IMG/VR virus record: IMGVR_UViG_3300035698_019895 | Location: 22,491 to 86,490 of that record | Source of the DNA: a virus | Reading direction: 5' to 3' (one strand) | DNA length: 64,000 bases | Shown here: piece by piece, positions 48,769 through 57,923 of the stretch | Numbering within the stretch: the stretch's first letter is position 1 | How the letters are laid out: each line of letters starts with the position of its first letter | Notes under the pieces: generated by a model | Seen by the model: the letters and a program-made list of their open reading frames with translations, nothing else | The model's database searches: none | Told to the model about the DNA's origin: nothing | Program-made: the position numbers and the translations under genes

Positions 48769-49544
48769 CAATTGATATATTAAAACATCTATCTTTCTAT
48801 AAAAATCTTGAAAAATATAACGAAGTAATACGAAAAGTAAGTAAAAAATATACTTTTACTCGAAGCCCGAACCCATCAAAAGGAGAAGCTACAACATGGT
48901 TTGACCCAGATAGGTATAGACTAGCACCTTTATCTAGAACATATCCTGATATATCTGTTATTCAATACAAAGAAGAATATAGTTTAATATTTTATCTTCC
49001 TAATTATGTTCCTTTATTTCTAATAAATATTTTATATCAAGATAGAAAAGATATATTAATAGAAGATTTTGGAGCTGGAGTTGGCAGATTATTTTTCTTT
49101 TTATCTAAATTAGGATTTACTAACTTTCATAATATAGATAATTTTAGCATGGTACCTAAAACATTTTTTGAAGAAATGATGGAAGCGGGAAATATAAAAT
49201 ATCATCTAAATGATTTATCATTGCAACCCGTAGTTGTTCATAATGCAAGTAGTCCTTTTTATTATATTACACATGGATTAGATAAACAACATATTTTTTC
49301 ATCAGCTTCAATACTTATTCCTAATACTTATATAACTGCAAAACAAATAGAAGAAAGAACTTTAACAAAATTAGAATTAATTTGTTTTTACACTAATAGA
49401 GAATGGGAAAAATTAGCTTATAAAATTTTAGAACCTCAAGGATATAAATTTCTTTGTAGAGATGGAGACGATATGGGAGTTGCATGGTGTAGAGAAGATA
49501 AATATGATGAATTTAAAGAGAAACTGAGACCTTATGAACAATAA
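48765..49544 (+). CDS. SAM-fold protein of a three-member family (copy 1)
   Basis: 259 aa. Middle segment DILIEDFGAGVGRLFFFLSKLGF looks like a SAM-binding strand and glycine loop. WFDPDR near residue 45 and the ending CREDKYDEF are shared with the two later copies (55338 and 56992). ATGA overlap with the sulfotransferase. Possibly a methyltransferase or other glycan-modifying enzyme; the family is unknown to me. Confidence 0.55.
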   Translation: MTIDILKHLSFYKNLEKYNEVIRKVSKKYTFTRSPNPSKGEATTWFDPDRYRLAPLSRTYPDISVIQYKEEYSLIFYLPNYVPLFLINILYQDRKDILIEDFGAGVGRLFFFLSKLGFTNFHNIDNFSMVPKTFFEEMMEAGNIKYHLNDLSLQPVVVHNASSPFYYITHGLDKQHIFSSASILIPNTYITAKQIEERTLTKLELICFYTNREWEKLAYKILEPQGYKFLCRDGDDMGVAWCREDKYDEFKEKLRPYEQ

Positions 49545-50640
49545 TTTTACACCTCAATATAAACCTATATTTACTAAAAAAGACCTTATTACGAGATTAT
49601 CTGACTATATCGAGAAAGATGGATGGATGACAGAGTTTATGGAAACTAAGAAATTTGAACAACAAATAGCAGATTTCTTAGGAGTTAAACATTGTATAGT
49701 AGTTAACAATGGAACTATATCATTAAGTTTAGCATTATTAGCTAATGGAATAAAAGCAGGCGATAAGATACTTGTTCCTTCTTTGTCAATGATAGCTACA
49801 GCAAATGCAGTAAGACTTATCGGAGCTGAACCAATATTTATTGATGTTGATTCCAAAACTCTTTGTATGGATTTAGAACAAGCTTATAGTATAATTCATA
49901 ATGATGAATATATAAAAGGAATCATATATGTTTCTTTGAACGGAAGAAGAAGAGTAGTCTATGAATTAGACATATTAATTAAAGAATGTGAAAAACAAAA
50001 CGTAGTATTCATAGAAGATGATGCACAAGCTTTTGGCTCTCAAGACAGTAAAAATGTAATGATAGGCAATACAGAACATATTTGTAGCTTTTCATTTTCT
50101 ATGCCAAAGATAATCACTACAGGACAAGGAGGATGTTTAACAACTAACAATGATGAATTAGCTCAAAAATTACGTTATCTAAAAGACCATGGAAGAAGTA
50201 GTGGAGGAAACGATATCCATAACTACTTTGGAGTTAATTCTAAGTTCACTGATTTACAAGCCATTGTAGGTTTAGAACAGATGAAAGAGATAAAAAACAG
50301 AGTTACTAAGAAAAAATGGATGTATCATTTATATTATAGTCAACTTAAAGATATTGTAGAGTTTATACCTACTAATATTAGATTTACTATTCCTTGGTTT
50401 ACTGATATTTATACAGACAAAAGAGAAGAGTTGGCAAAATATTTAAAAGATAGAAATATAGGAACTAGAAATATATATTCTCCAATGTATAGCCAAAAAT
50501 GTTATAATTTAGAGTTAAAACATCCAGTTACAGAAAAATATACAAGCAGAGGTTTATGGTTACCTTGTTCTTTAGATTTAAGAGAACCACAAATACTTAA
50601 CATATGTAAAAAAATAGAGGAGTTTTATGAAAATAATTGA
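49534..50640 (+). CDS. DegT/DnrJ-type sugar aminotransferase, perosamine-synthase-like
   Basis: 368 aa. PLP lysine at K192 in SFSMPKIITTGQGG, with NNGTISLSLAL and EDDAQAFGS upstream. Members aminate 4-keto sugars. Together with the dehydratase at 41915 it would make GDP-perosamine from GDP-mannose. The N-terminal WMTEFMETKKFEQQIADFLGV is typical of PerA/RfbE enzymes. Overlaps the previous gene by 11 bp. Confidence 0.8.
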   Translation: MNNNFTPQYKPIFTKKDLITRLSDYIEKDGWMTEFMETKKFEQQIADFLGVKHCIVVNNGTISLSLALLANGIKAGDKILVPSLSMIATANAVRLIGAEPIFIDVDSKTLCMDLEQAYSIIHNDEYIKGIIYVSLNGRRRVVYELDILIKECEKQNVVFIEDDAQAFGSQDSKNVMIGNTEHICSFSFSMPKIITTGQGGCLTTNNDELAQKLRYLKDHGRSSGGNDIHNYFGVNSKFTDLQAIVGLEQMKEIKNRVTKKKWMYHLYYSQLKDIVEFIPTNIRFTIPWFTDIYTDKREELAKYLKDRNIGTRNIYSPMYSQKCYNLELKHPVTEKYTSRGLWLPCSLDLREPQILNICKKIEEFYENN

Positions 50641-50869
50641 ACATGCTAATCAAAATTTTCAAAGAATAATGGCATCTTTAAGTTTTGATAACCATTCATT
50701 AGGAGGACGTTATAAAAAAGGAGATAAAGCCGGAATTATTATAGGACATTGGCACGAAGATGGTAATACTTTTGAAATAATTTGTCCAGAACAATTACGA
50801 GATAGTTTAATAGAGTTACTAAATAATATACATTTGTTAGAATTTAGAAATGGAGAGAATCAAGAATGA
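50627..50869 (+). CDS. Hypothetical protein
   Basis: 80 aa with GAGGAG before the start. Basic Lys-Gly loop RYKKGDKAGIIIG, then HWHEDGNTFEIICPEQL. Soluble. Sits between aminotransferase and LicD, overlapping both. Confidence 0.45.
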   Translation: MKIIEHANQNFQRIMASLSFDNHSLGGRYKKGDKAGIIIGHWHEDGNTFEIICPEQLRDSLIELLNNIHLLEFRNGENQE

Positions 50870-51462
50870 TAGTACCTTTAAAAAGTCCTTATCACTTACC
50901 TTGGGAAAGAGGAACACGAGAAAAAGGTGAGAATATGGATTTAGGAGCTATGACTAGTAATATGTTAGTTTTTAAAGAAGTTATGGATAGACAAGGTATT
51001 CCTTTTATATTAATTTTTGGTACTTTGTTAGGAGCTATTAGAGAGAAAGGATTTATTGTTTATGATTCTGATGCAGATGTAGCTTGTTATGCTCAAGACC
51101 ATAAAAAAATTGGTAAAGTAATTAAAATTTTAGAATCGAAAGGTTTCTATATTCCAGATAAAAACGAATGTCCTTTACATGACCATTTCTTTGCTAGAAA
51201 AGGAGAAAGAATTGATATATGGTGGTTTGATGAAATAGATAATGATTGGATATATGATAAATATATAAGATATAATAAAAAATATTTCGATAATCCAATA
51301 TCTATAGAATTTTTGGGACAATCTTTTCTTGTTCCCAATGAGCCAGAAAAATTTCTTGAACTAACTTATGGAGATTGGAAAACTCCTAAACATATAAATG
51401 ACGAAAAAAGTAGTTATATCATAGACAGAACACAGCCGGACGGAAAACATAAACCAGGATAA
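50866..51462 (+). CDS. LicD-family protein (copy 1)
   Basis: 198 aa. FGTLLGAIREKGFI (51-64), then YDSDADV (66-72) with the metal Asp residues, and YGDWKTPK at the end. LicD-type enzymes transfer phosphocholine or other phospho-groups from CDP-alcohols to glycans. It is paired with the nucleotidyltransferase at 51830 that could make the CDP-alcohol. ATGA overlap. Confidence 0.8.
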   Translation: MIVPLKSPYHLPWERGTREKGENMDLGAMTSNMLVFKEVMDRQGIPFILIFGTLLGAIREKGFIVYDSDADVACYAQDHKKIGKVIKILESKGFYIPDKNECPLHDHFFARKGERIDIWWFDEIDNDWIYDKYIRYNKKYFDNPISIEFLGQSFLVPNEPEKFLELTYGDWKTPKHINDEKSSYIIDRTQPDGKHKPG

Positions 51463-51468
51463 ATAATT

Positions 51469-51819
51469 ATGAAAAGAAAAATAGAAGATTTTATTTTAGT
51501 AGTTGATGCTTTTGGTCCCATGCCCATGTGGTCGTTACAACACCCTATTAAAGAAGCAAAAGACAGTTTTATGATTGTACAAATCTTAGATACACCAAAG
51601 AAGAAATGGCCACAATGGTTTAAAAGATTATGGAAAGTTGAGCAATTTTGTAATAAACTTAGTAAAGATTTAATGGATGTTCAAGCATATATTACAGGAG
51701 TTGTAACTTATTCAAACAAGTATCGTGAAGAGAAATGTAAACATATTACTAATCTTAAAATTGAGTTTATTGATATAAGAGGATTCTATCCAACAAAAGA
51801 GGAAGAACTCAAATCATAA
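51469..51819 (+). CDS. Hypothetical protein
   Basis: 116 aa. FILVVDAFGPMPMWSLQHP and a Lys/Trp-rich middle (KKWPQWFKRLWKVEQF). No known motif. Lies between LicD and the nucleotidyltransferase, so it may belong to that module. Confidence 0.45.
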   Translation: MKRKIEDFILVVDAFGPMPMWSLQHPIKEAKDSFMIVQILDTPKKKWPQWFKRLWKVEQFCNKLSKDLMDVQAYITGVVTYSNKYREEKCKHITNLKIEFIDIRGFYPTKEEELKS

Positions 51820-51829
51820 AGGAAATCAT

Positions 51830-52252
51830 ATGAAGAAAATATATACTTATGGCGCCTTTGATTTGCTCCATCCAGGGCATATAAAACTTTTAGAAGGAGC
51901 CAGAAAATTAGGAAATTATCTAATAGTTGGTATAGTAGCTGATGAAGCAATCAAAGAATTAAAAGGAAATGATAGACCGATTCAGTCACAAGAAGATAGA
52001 GCTTACATCATAGAAAGCTTATCTTGTGTTGATGAAGTTATATTACAGGATGGATATGACCCCTCTCGTTATTTGAAAGAATATGAAGGAAAAATTGATT
52101 TTCTAGTTAAAGGAGATGATTGGGAATATATTCCAGGCACAGAAACAATCCATGAATTGGGTGGAGTATTAATTAAATTATCATATAGCAAAGAATATTC
52201 AACAAGTAGTATGGTAAATAAAATAAAAAATAATGATAATTCTGTCGAATAA
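51830..52252 (+). CDS. Cytidylyltransferase-like protein (copy 1)
   Basis: 140 aa. GAFDLLHPGHIKLL (8-21, with His14, Gly16, His17) is the HxGH catalytic motif, followed by KGDDW and STSSMV. Matches TagD/GCT and the adenylyl/cytidylyl domain of HldE. Activates a phospho-alcohol or phospho-sugar with CTP or ATP. AAAGGAAA upstream. Confidence 0.82.
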   Translation: MKKIYTYGAFDLLHPGHIKLLEGARKLGNYLIVGIVADEAIKELKGNDRPIQSQEDRAYIIESLSCVDEVILQDGYDPSRYLKEYEGKIDFLVKGDDWEYIPGTETIHELGGVLIKLSYSKEYSTSSMVNKIKNNDNSVE

Positions 52253-52763
52253 TTTAAAAGGTAGAATACCTATTCCAAAAGATATTGTAATAAGAGTTAA
52301 TATGGCTTGGATTAAAACTCAACTAAAATTGGATAATATTATAAGAAATATTAAACAAGATATATTTTTAGATTTTCCTAAAGGAAGAACTAAACCTCCA
52401 ATGCCTATTTTAAAGATAGAAGATGCTTTAGTTATGATGAAAAGATATAATCATATTAAATATTTTGCTATTTCTAATGCTGAAGATATAAGTACAATGA
52501 TATATTTACGAGAGGTAATTCCAAAACACATAACTATAGTGCCTAAAATAGAAACAATGTTAGGAATAACAAATTTTGAAATCTTGATGAAAACTGCTAA
52601 TAGTAAAATTGCAATGTTAGATAAAGAAGATTTATATCTAGATGTAAAAAGGAGAAATAGTGCATTTAATATTTTTGTTCGAAAAATAAGAAAAATATGT
52701 AAAAAAACAAATATTATATTATTAGAATTACAAGGAGTAATTTTTGAAGAAAAACATAAATGA
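52233..52763 (+). CDS. Pyruvate-kinase-like minimal TIM-barrel domain
   Basis: 176 aa. The order of segments tracks pyruvate kinase: VIRVNMAW (like MRLNFSH), DIFLDFPKGRTKPP (like LLDTKGPEIRT), then directly KYFAISNAEDISTM, ITIVPKIETMLGITNFEIL (KIE with conserved Lys and Glu) and MLDKEDLY (metal Asp). The cap B domain and the C-terminal domain are missing. It may bind phosphoenolpyruvate or a keto acid. Overlaps genes on both sides, between a nucleotidyltransferase and LicD. Confidence 0.6.
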   Translation: MIILSNNLKGRIPIPKDIVIRVNMAWIKTQLKLDNIIRNIKQDIFLDFPKGRTKPPMPILKIEDALVMMKRYNHIKYFAISNAEDISTMIYLREVIPKHITIVPKIETMLGITNFEILMKTANSKIAMLDKEDLYLDVKRRNSAFNIFVRKIRKICKKTNIILLELQGVIFEEKHK

Positions 52764-53373
52764 AGAAGTAAAATTCACCTCTAAAAATCCTATCTGGGAA
52801 CATGGACAACTGGGAGGTTTAGGAAGACCTATAGATAGAGATGTTCTATTTAGAAATTTAATAGAATTGCGTGATATATTAAACAAACATAAAATCAAAT
52901 GGTGGTTATCACATGGCACTATGTTGGGAGCTTATAGAGAAAATAATTTCATAGCTTGGGATGATGATGCTGATATAGGATTAGATATGAAATATCGAGA
53001 TAGAATTTATCCAGCTATAGAAGAAGCTAGAGAAGCAGGTTTCTTCGTACCACCAGAAGCTATAAAAGATACAATAGTATTACCCAGTCTTTGTCCGTAT
53101 TATGACACTGTTTTTATTAGAGATGGAGAAAAAATAGAGGGTTGGTGGTATGATAGAAAGATAGAAAAAGATGGAGCTTATTATATTTATGATGAAGTAA
53201 GAGAAGGAAATAAACTTAAACATGAAGCAAAATATTATGATATATTAAAAACTTTTGAATTCAGAAAAAAAATATTTCCAATACCAAATCATCTATATGA
53301 TTGGATTGTCATGATGTATAATGAAGATTGGGATATTCCAAATAAAAAGAAAAAATATAATTGGCAAGGATAA
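52744..53373 (+). CDS. LicD-family protein (copy 2)
   Basis: 209 aa from TTG 52744 with AAGGAG at 52733-52738. SHGTMLGAYRENNFIAWDDDADIGL (56-80; shorter here: GTMLGAYRENNFI, DDDAD) carries the catalytic acid cluster. Member of the same family as the gene at 50866 but divergent. Likely a second phospho-group transferase. Confidence 0.8.
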   Translation: MKKNINEEVKFTSKNPIWEHGQLGGLGRPIDRDVLFRNLIELRDILNKHKIKWWLSHGTMLGAYRENNFIAWDDDADIGLDMKYRDRIYPAIEEAREAGFFVPPEAIKDTIVLPSLCPYYDTVFIRDGEKIEGWWYDRKIEKDGAYYIYDEVREGNKLKHEAKYYDILKTFEFRKKIFPIPNHLYDWIVMMYNEDWDIPNKKKKYNWQG

Positions 53374-53377
53374 ACAA

Positions 53378-54475
53378 ATGAAATTTATATTAAAAAAAGA
53401 ACCGTTTTTAAAAATTATTCAAACCGTCCAAAATGCTATATCAGCAAATAAAAGTTTACCAATATTAACTAACATATTACTGGAAGCTGATAAAAATACT
53501 TTAAGACTTACAGCAACAGATTTAGAAATAAACATATCATCAGTTATATCTCTAAAAGCAGAAGTTGCAGGAGCTGTGATTGTCCCAGCAAAACAACTTC
53601 TTGATATTATAAAAGAATTACCTGATAAACAAGATATTACTGTAACTGTCAATGAGAAATATAAAGTAATACTAGAATGTAATAAAATAGTATTTAAAAT
53701 AGCAGGACTTCCTCCTGATGAATTTCCTAAAACATTATCGTTTAAAAATAAAGATTCGATAGAAATAGAACAAAAATTATTAAAAGAACTTATTTCAAAG
53801 ACAAGTTTTGCAATAAGTCATGATGAAACTAATCATATTTTAAGCGGATTACTTTTAGAAATAAAAAATAAAAATATAAAGATGGTTGCAACAGACGGTC
53901 GTAGAATTGCAATGATAGAAAGAAAGATGTCTCAAAAATCATTAACAGAGAGAAATCTAATAATACCTGTCAAAACAGTTCAAGAACTAAAAAAAATGTT
54001 AAAAGAAGTAGATAAAATTAAAATTCTCTTTGATAAAAATCACATACAATTTTTAACAGAAAACACGAGTATAACAACTCTTCTTATAGAAGGAAACTTC
54101 CCAAATTATAACCAGGTAATACCTTCTGAAATAAAAACTAAAATAAAATGTAATAAAAATAGTCTTTTGTCAGCAACAAAAAGAGCTAGTCTTTTCTCAA
54201 CTCAAGATTCTCTAGTAATAAAATTAGAATTATCACAAAACAAAATGATTGTCTCTAAAAATGCTCAATATATGGGAGAAGTAAATGAAGAAATTGATGT
54301 AGATTATACGGGTAAATCTATAACTATTGGTTTTAATCCCATATACATATTAGAAGTATTAAAAAGTATTAATGTAGAAGAAGTAAATCTTGAAATAACT
54401 GATGCAGATAAACCGGGTGTTATAAGAATAGATGACGAATTTGTATATGTTATGTTACCTATGCAATTAAATTAA
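53378..54475 (+). CDS. dnaN: DNA polymerase III beta sliding clamp, bacterial type
   Basis: 365 aa. ATG 53378 follows CAAGGA; an upstream in-frame start at 53321 is less likely. Three-domain clamp: LPILTNILL and LTATDLEI in domain 1, GRRIAMIE in domain 2, and YVMLPMQL at the very end, as in bacterial DnaN. A complete clamp suggests it serves the phage PolB. It is embedded among glycan genes. Confidence 0.88.
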   Translation: MKFILKKEPFLKIIQTVQNAISANKSLPILTNILLEADKNTLRLTATDLEINISSVISLKAEVAGAVIVPAKQLLDIIKELPDKQDITVTVNEKYKVILECNKIVFKIAGLPPDEFPKTLSFKNKDSIEIEQKLLKELISKTSFAISHDETNHILSGLLLEIKNKNIKMVATDGRRIAMIERKMSQKSLTERNLIIPVKTVQELKKMLKEVDKIKILFDKNHIQFLTENTSITTLLIEGNFPNYNQVIPSEIKTKIKCNKNSLLSATKRASLFSTQDSLVIKLELSQNKMIVSKNAQYMGEVNEEIDVDYTGKSITIGFNPIYILEVLKSINVEEVNLEITDADKPGVIRIDDEFVYVMLPMQLN

Positions 54476-54486
54476 AGGAGATAATA

Positions 54487-55212
54487 ATGAATTTCTCAAT
54501 AGTAATACCAACATATCAAAGACATTCTAAATTAAAAAGATGTATAGATTCTATTTTAAAACAAACTCATCAAGACTTTAATATCTATCCAATGTGTGAT
54601 AATAAGGATTGGGATAGTTTTAATTACATTAAAGAACAATATAAAGATAACAATAAAATTCTTCCTTTTATAGTTATAGACCATCAATATGTTATGGGAT
54701 GTTGGAACTTATTTACTAGAGACCAAGATACTTTTGATTTAATTAAAGATGTAATGGTATGGGTAGTTGATGATACAGAATTATTACCAGATTGTTTAGA
54801 GAAGTTAAATGAAACTTTTACTAAACACTTTCCAGACAAAGATGGTATGGTAGGAATTTCTCAAGTTTATCCTCTAATGACAGAAGCTTCTTGGAAAGAA
54901 AATGGACAGTGTGTGATAGGTAAAAAATTCATAGAACGTTTTCCAGAACGTCAAGTATGTTGTCCTGATTATCAGTTTTTTTATCAGGATGAAGAAGTAT
55001 TAGAATACGCTAAATCGATAAACAAGTTTGTACTTTGTAGAGAAGCTAAACTTATTCATCATTCTGCTAATTTTTACAAAATAGAAATGGACGAAACTCA
55101 TAAAATTCCTAGAGATAATGTTAAAAGTGAGGATAAGCTAACTTATCAAAGAAGACAAAAAAGAAATTTATATTGGGGAAAAAGTTGGGAATTAATAAAT
55201 GACAAATCATGA
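54487..55212 (+). CDS. Glycosyltransferase family 2
   Basis: 241 aa. FSIVIPTYQRHSKLKRCIDSILKQT (first part) is the GT-A start; VVDDTELLPDCLEK supplies the acidic metal motif. Single catalytic domain, no membrane segment. Transfers a sugar from an NDP-sugar to an unknown acceptor. AAAGGAG upstream. Confidence 0.8.
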   Translation: MNFSIVIPTYQRHSKLKRCIDSILKQTHQDFNIYPMCDNKDWDSFNYIKEQYKDNNKILPFIVIDHQYVMGCWNLFTRDQDTFDLIKDVMVWVVDDTELLPDCLEKLNETFTKHFPDKDGMVGISQVYPLMTEASWKENGQCVIGKKFIERFPERQVCCPDYQFFYQDEEVLEYAKSINKFVLCREAKLIHHSANFYKIEMDETHKIPRDNVKSEDKLTYQRRQKRNLYWGKSWELINDKS

Positions 55213-55357
55213 AGCCTATAATTTAATAAAACGAACTAAATACTCTATAAGAGATTATAAATTACTTGTAGCAGTTGATATGGCTTTACAAGCATTAACT
55301 TGGCAAAGCACAAATGAAATGATGAAAAAGGAACAAAATGAAAATAAACATATTTAA
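55199..55357 (+). CDS. Small hypothetical protein
   Basis: 52 aa, ATGA-type overlap with the GT2 gene. Helical (YKLLVAVDMALQALTWQ). Function unknown; overlaps the next gene by 20 bp. Confidence 0.4.
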   Translation: MTNHEAYNLIKRTKYSIRDYKLLVAVDMALQALTWQSTNEMMKKEQNENKHI

Positions 55358-56075
55358 AAGAAAAGATATTTTTAAAAAATTAATAAACTATAACAAAGAA
55401 TTTCAAAAATCATATGATATTTATAATAAATATGATAGTGAAGCAACTCCTGCTTGTCAAAAAATGACTCAAGGAAAAAGTACTTGGTGGTTCAATCCAG
55501 AACGTATCGGAGAAACAGAAACTCCTAGAATACATTTATCTGATAAACAAGGTAAACTAATTCAACAGCAACTACTTCCAGACAAAGACAACTATGTTTT
55601 ATCTATGCATGCACCAAATTATCTAGCTTTACTTTTAATTAATTTATTTTATCCTAATAAAAAAGATATTTTAATTGAAGATGCTTGTGCTGGAATGGGA
55701 ACATTAATATTCTATCTTAGTAAATGTAACTATACAAATTTCAGTATAATAGAAGATTTTTCTCAAGTTACGAAACTTTTAATGAATGGAATATTAACAA
55801 CTGCAAATATAAAATATATCTTAAACGATTTTAATACTAAACCGACTGTTATTAATATAGTAGCTTATACAACATATCCAAAAAATCATATTCCAGATTC
55901 GGTTGAACTTTTTTGTTGTTATGGAAATAGTCATGCATTAGAAACTACTGGACAAATGTTAGAAAAAACTCATGTAGAATTATGCACTGACCATAACATG
56001 ATTACTAAAGCATTTTGTAGAAAAGATAAATATGATGAATTTTACAATATAATAAAATTGTTAGAGGTTAAATAA
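55338..56075 (+). CDS. SAM-fold protein of a three-member family (copy 2)
   Basis: 245 aa. Start MKINIFKRKDIFKKL matches the start of copy 3; centre DILIEDACAGMGTLIFYLSKC; WWFNPER; end CRKDKYDEF. Same scheme as 48765 and 56992. Possibly a methyltransferase with a Cys near the glycine loop. It is directly followed by a GT10 gene. Confidence 0.55.
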   Translation: MKINIFKRKDIFKKLINYNKEFQKSYDIYNKYDSEATPACQKMTQGKSTWWFNPERIGETETPRIHLSDKQGKLIQQQLLPDKDNYVLSMHAPNYLALLLINLFYPNKKDILIEDACAGMGTLIFYLSKCNYTNFSIIEDFSQVTKLLMNGILTTANIKYILNDFNTKPTVINIVAYTTYPKNHIPDSVELFCCYGNSHALETTGQMLEKTHVELCTDHNMITKAFCRKDKYDEFYNIIKLLEVK

Positions 56076-56080
56076 AATTA

Positions 56081-56995
56081 ATGATTAATATTTGTTTTTT
56101 TCAGAACAATATATCACATGAAAAAGTATTAATAACTTTTTCTAAAATGACACCTAGTTCTGCAGGAATTTGGAAAAATTTACAAGGAGTTGTAAATCCA
56201 GATATAGCAGATTTTCATATAGTAATAGATGAAACTAGTCTAAAAGTAGATTCTAAAAAGGCAATATATGTTGGAGGACATCCTACTAGCTGTACAGGAT
56301 ATAGTAATTTCGAAAATAGAGGTGAATATGTAGCTAAATTAGATTTAGCAGAAACTTTTGGATTTGGAGAATGGTGGTTAAAAGCAAACTATGATGAACT
56401 ATCTAGTTTACAACCTCCAAAAAAGATAAAAGACCTAAGTTGTATACTAAGTAATACTAGAGTGTTTGATTATCATAGAAAAAGAATAGAATTTATGGTG
56501 AAATTTTGCAATAAATATCTTACTAGAATAGATTTATATGGCAGAATAGTAATTGGTGAAGGGGAAAGTAGTTTACTTAATAGTTATAAAGGTCAGATTG
56601 GGGTATCTGCTGCTCATATAAATTATGAAAAGTTATATTGGTTTGGAAAAAGAAAAGCTTTAGAACCTTATAGATATGCTTTAGAATTTGATATGGGTAG
56701 AAGCCCAGAGATGGGCATATGTGAAAATTATTGGTCAGAAAGATTTTTTGATGCTATGTTACTTTGGTCAATGCCAATTTATTATGGCGGAACTAATATA
56801 CATAAATATTTACCAGAAAATTCTTTTAGATATATAGATTTATTCAATCCCGACCATACTCCAGAATATGTAATAGATATTATAGATAGTGATTTCAGAG
56901 AAAAACACATAGAAGATATGAGAGAAGCTAGACATCTATTATTAAATAAGTATCAAATATGGGCAAGAATACACGAGACAATAAGAAATCTATGA
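56081..56995 (+). CDS. GT10 fucosyltransferase-like glycosyltransferase (copy 1)
   Basis: 304 aa. C-terminal domain YRYALEFDMG, YWSERFFDAMLLWSMPIYYGGTNI and LPENSFRYIDL match the GT10 donor-binding region. GT10 enzymes use GDP-fucose or related GDP-sugars; GDP-perosamine from this genome is a candidate donor. The N-terminal half is more divergent. Overlaps the next gene by 4 bp. Confidence 0.78.
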   Translation: MINICFFQNNISHEKVLITFSKMTPSSAGIWKNLQGVVNPDIADFHIVIDETSLKVDSKKAIYVGGHPTSCTGYSNFENRGEYVAKLDLAETFGFGEWWLKANYDELSSLQPPKKIKDLSCILSNTRVFDYHRKRIEFMVKFCNKYLTRIDLYGRIVIGEGESSLLNSYKGQIGVSAAHINYEKLYWFGKRKALEPYRYALEFDMGRSPEMGICENYWSERFFDAMLLWSMPIYYGGTNIHKYLPENSFRYIDLFNPDHTPEYVIDIIDSDFREKHIEDMREARHLLLNKYQIWARIHETIRNL

Positions 56996-57717
56996 TAATA
57001 AATGTTTTTAAAAGCGAACTATTTCAAGAATTAAAAAAATATAATAGCGATATTATAGAAGCTTGTAAAGATATTCAATTTGAACAGAAACAGTGGTGGT
57101 TTAACCCAAAAGAATATAAGAAATATTTTATGTGTGTTCGTAATAAGAAAGAATTAGTACATGGAATAGAAAATCTAATTGATTCAGATAAATACAATTT
57201 AATATTACATCCTGCCAATTATACTAGTATCTTATTAATAAATTTATTATATTCAGACAAAAATATTTTGATAGAAGATATATGTTGTGGCATGGGAAAT
57301 TTAGCTTTTTATCTTTCTAAATGTGAATATAACAATTTTAGTTTAGTTGACGATTTTTCCCAATTACCTTATCATTTTTTACAAATATTAATGAATGCAG
57401 GGAAAGTTAATCATATAGTAAATAAACCCCCAGGTTTATTTGAACTCATTTTATTTAAAGAAACAAAACCAATAGTAGTAAATTTAGTAGGTTATCATAC
57501 TTATCCTAAAAGACGCAATGAAGCTTTTATTATATCTGACAAAACTGAATTATTTTGTTTGGAATCAGATAATAAATTACTTACTATGTTCGGAAATCAT
57601 CTTCTTCGAGGAAATTTCGTAGAATTATGTGAAGACAGTAATAGAATTACGACATCTTATTGTAGAAAAGAAAAATTTAGTGAATTTTATAATAAAATAA
57701 AACACTTAGAAATATGA
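56992..57717 (+). CDS. SAM-fold protein of a three-member family (copy 3)
   Basis: 241 aa. ATG 56992 chosen because MIINVFKSELFQEL aligns with copy 2; an in-frame ATG at 56959 is possible. Centre NILIEDICCGMGNLAFYLSKC; end CRKEKFSEF. Two Cys replace Gly-Ala in the loop. Directly after the first GT10 gene. Function unknown. Confidence 0.55.
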   Translation: MIINVFKSELFQELKKYNSDIIEACKDIQFEQKQWWFNPKEYKKYFMCVRNKKELVHGIENLIDSDKYNLILHPANYTSILLINLLYSDKNILIEDICCGMGNLAFYLSKCEYNNFSLVDDFSQLPYHFLQILMNAGKVNHIVNKPPGLFELILFKETKPIVVNLVGYHTYPKRRNEAFIISDKTELFCLESDNKLLTMFGNHLLRGNFVELCEDSNRITTSYCRKEKFSEFYNKIKHLEI

Positions 57718-57923
57718 TACTTTTACAACTAGTAGCTTCTGCATTAATCATAATAGGATTAATTTTAAACACATACAAAAATAGATGGTGTTGGCCAATT
57801 TGGATATTAGGTAATATTGCACTTATTTGCTTATATTCTATTTCGAAATTATATGTAATAGTATCATTACAAGGAATTTTAATAATAATAAATATAATAG
57901 GATGGTTTAAATGGAAAACATAA
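57714..57923 (+). CDS. Small PnuC-like membrane protein
   Basis: 69 aa with three hydrophobic helices. WPIWILGNIALICLYSISKLY and GILIIINIIGWFKW resemble the repeats of PnuC-type (nicotinamide riboside) transporters, but it is only one half-size bundle. A link to NAD precursor uptake is speculative. Overlaps both neighbours. Confidence 0.4.
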   Translation: MILLQLVASALIIIGLILNTYKNRWCWPIWILGNIALICLYSISKLYVIVSLQGILIIINIIGWFKWKT

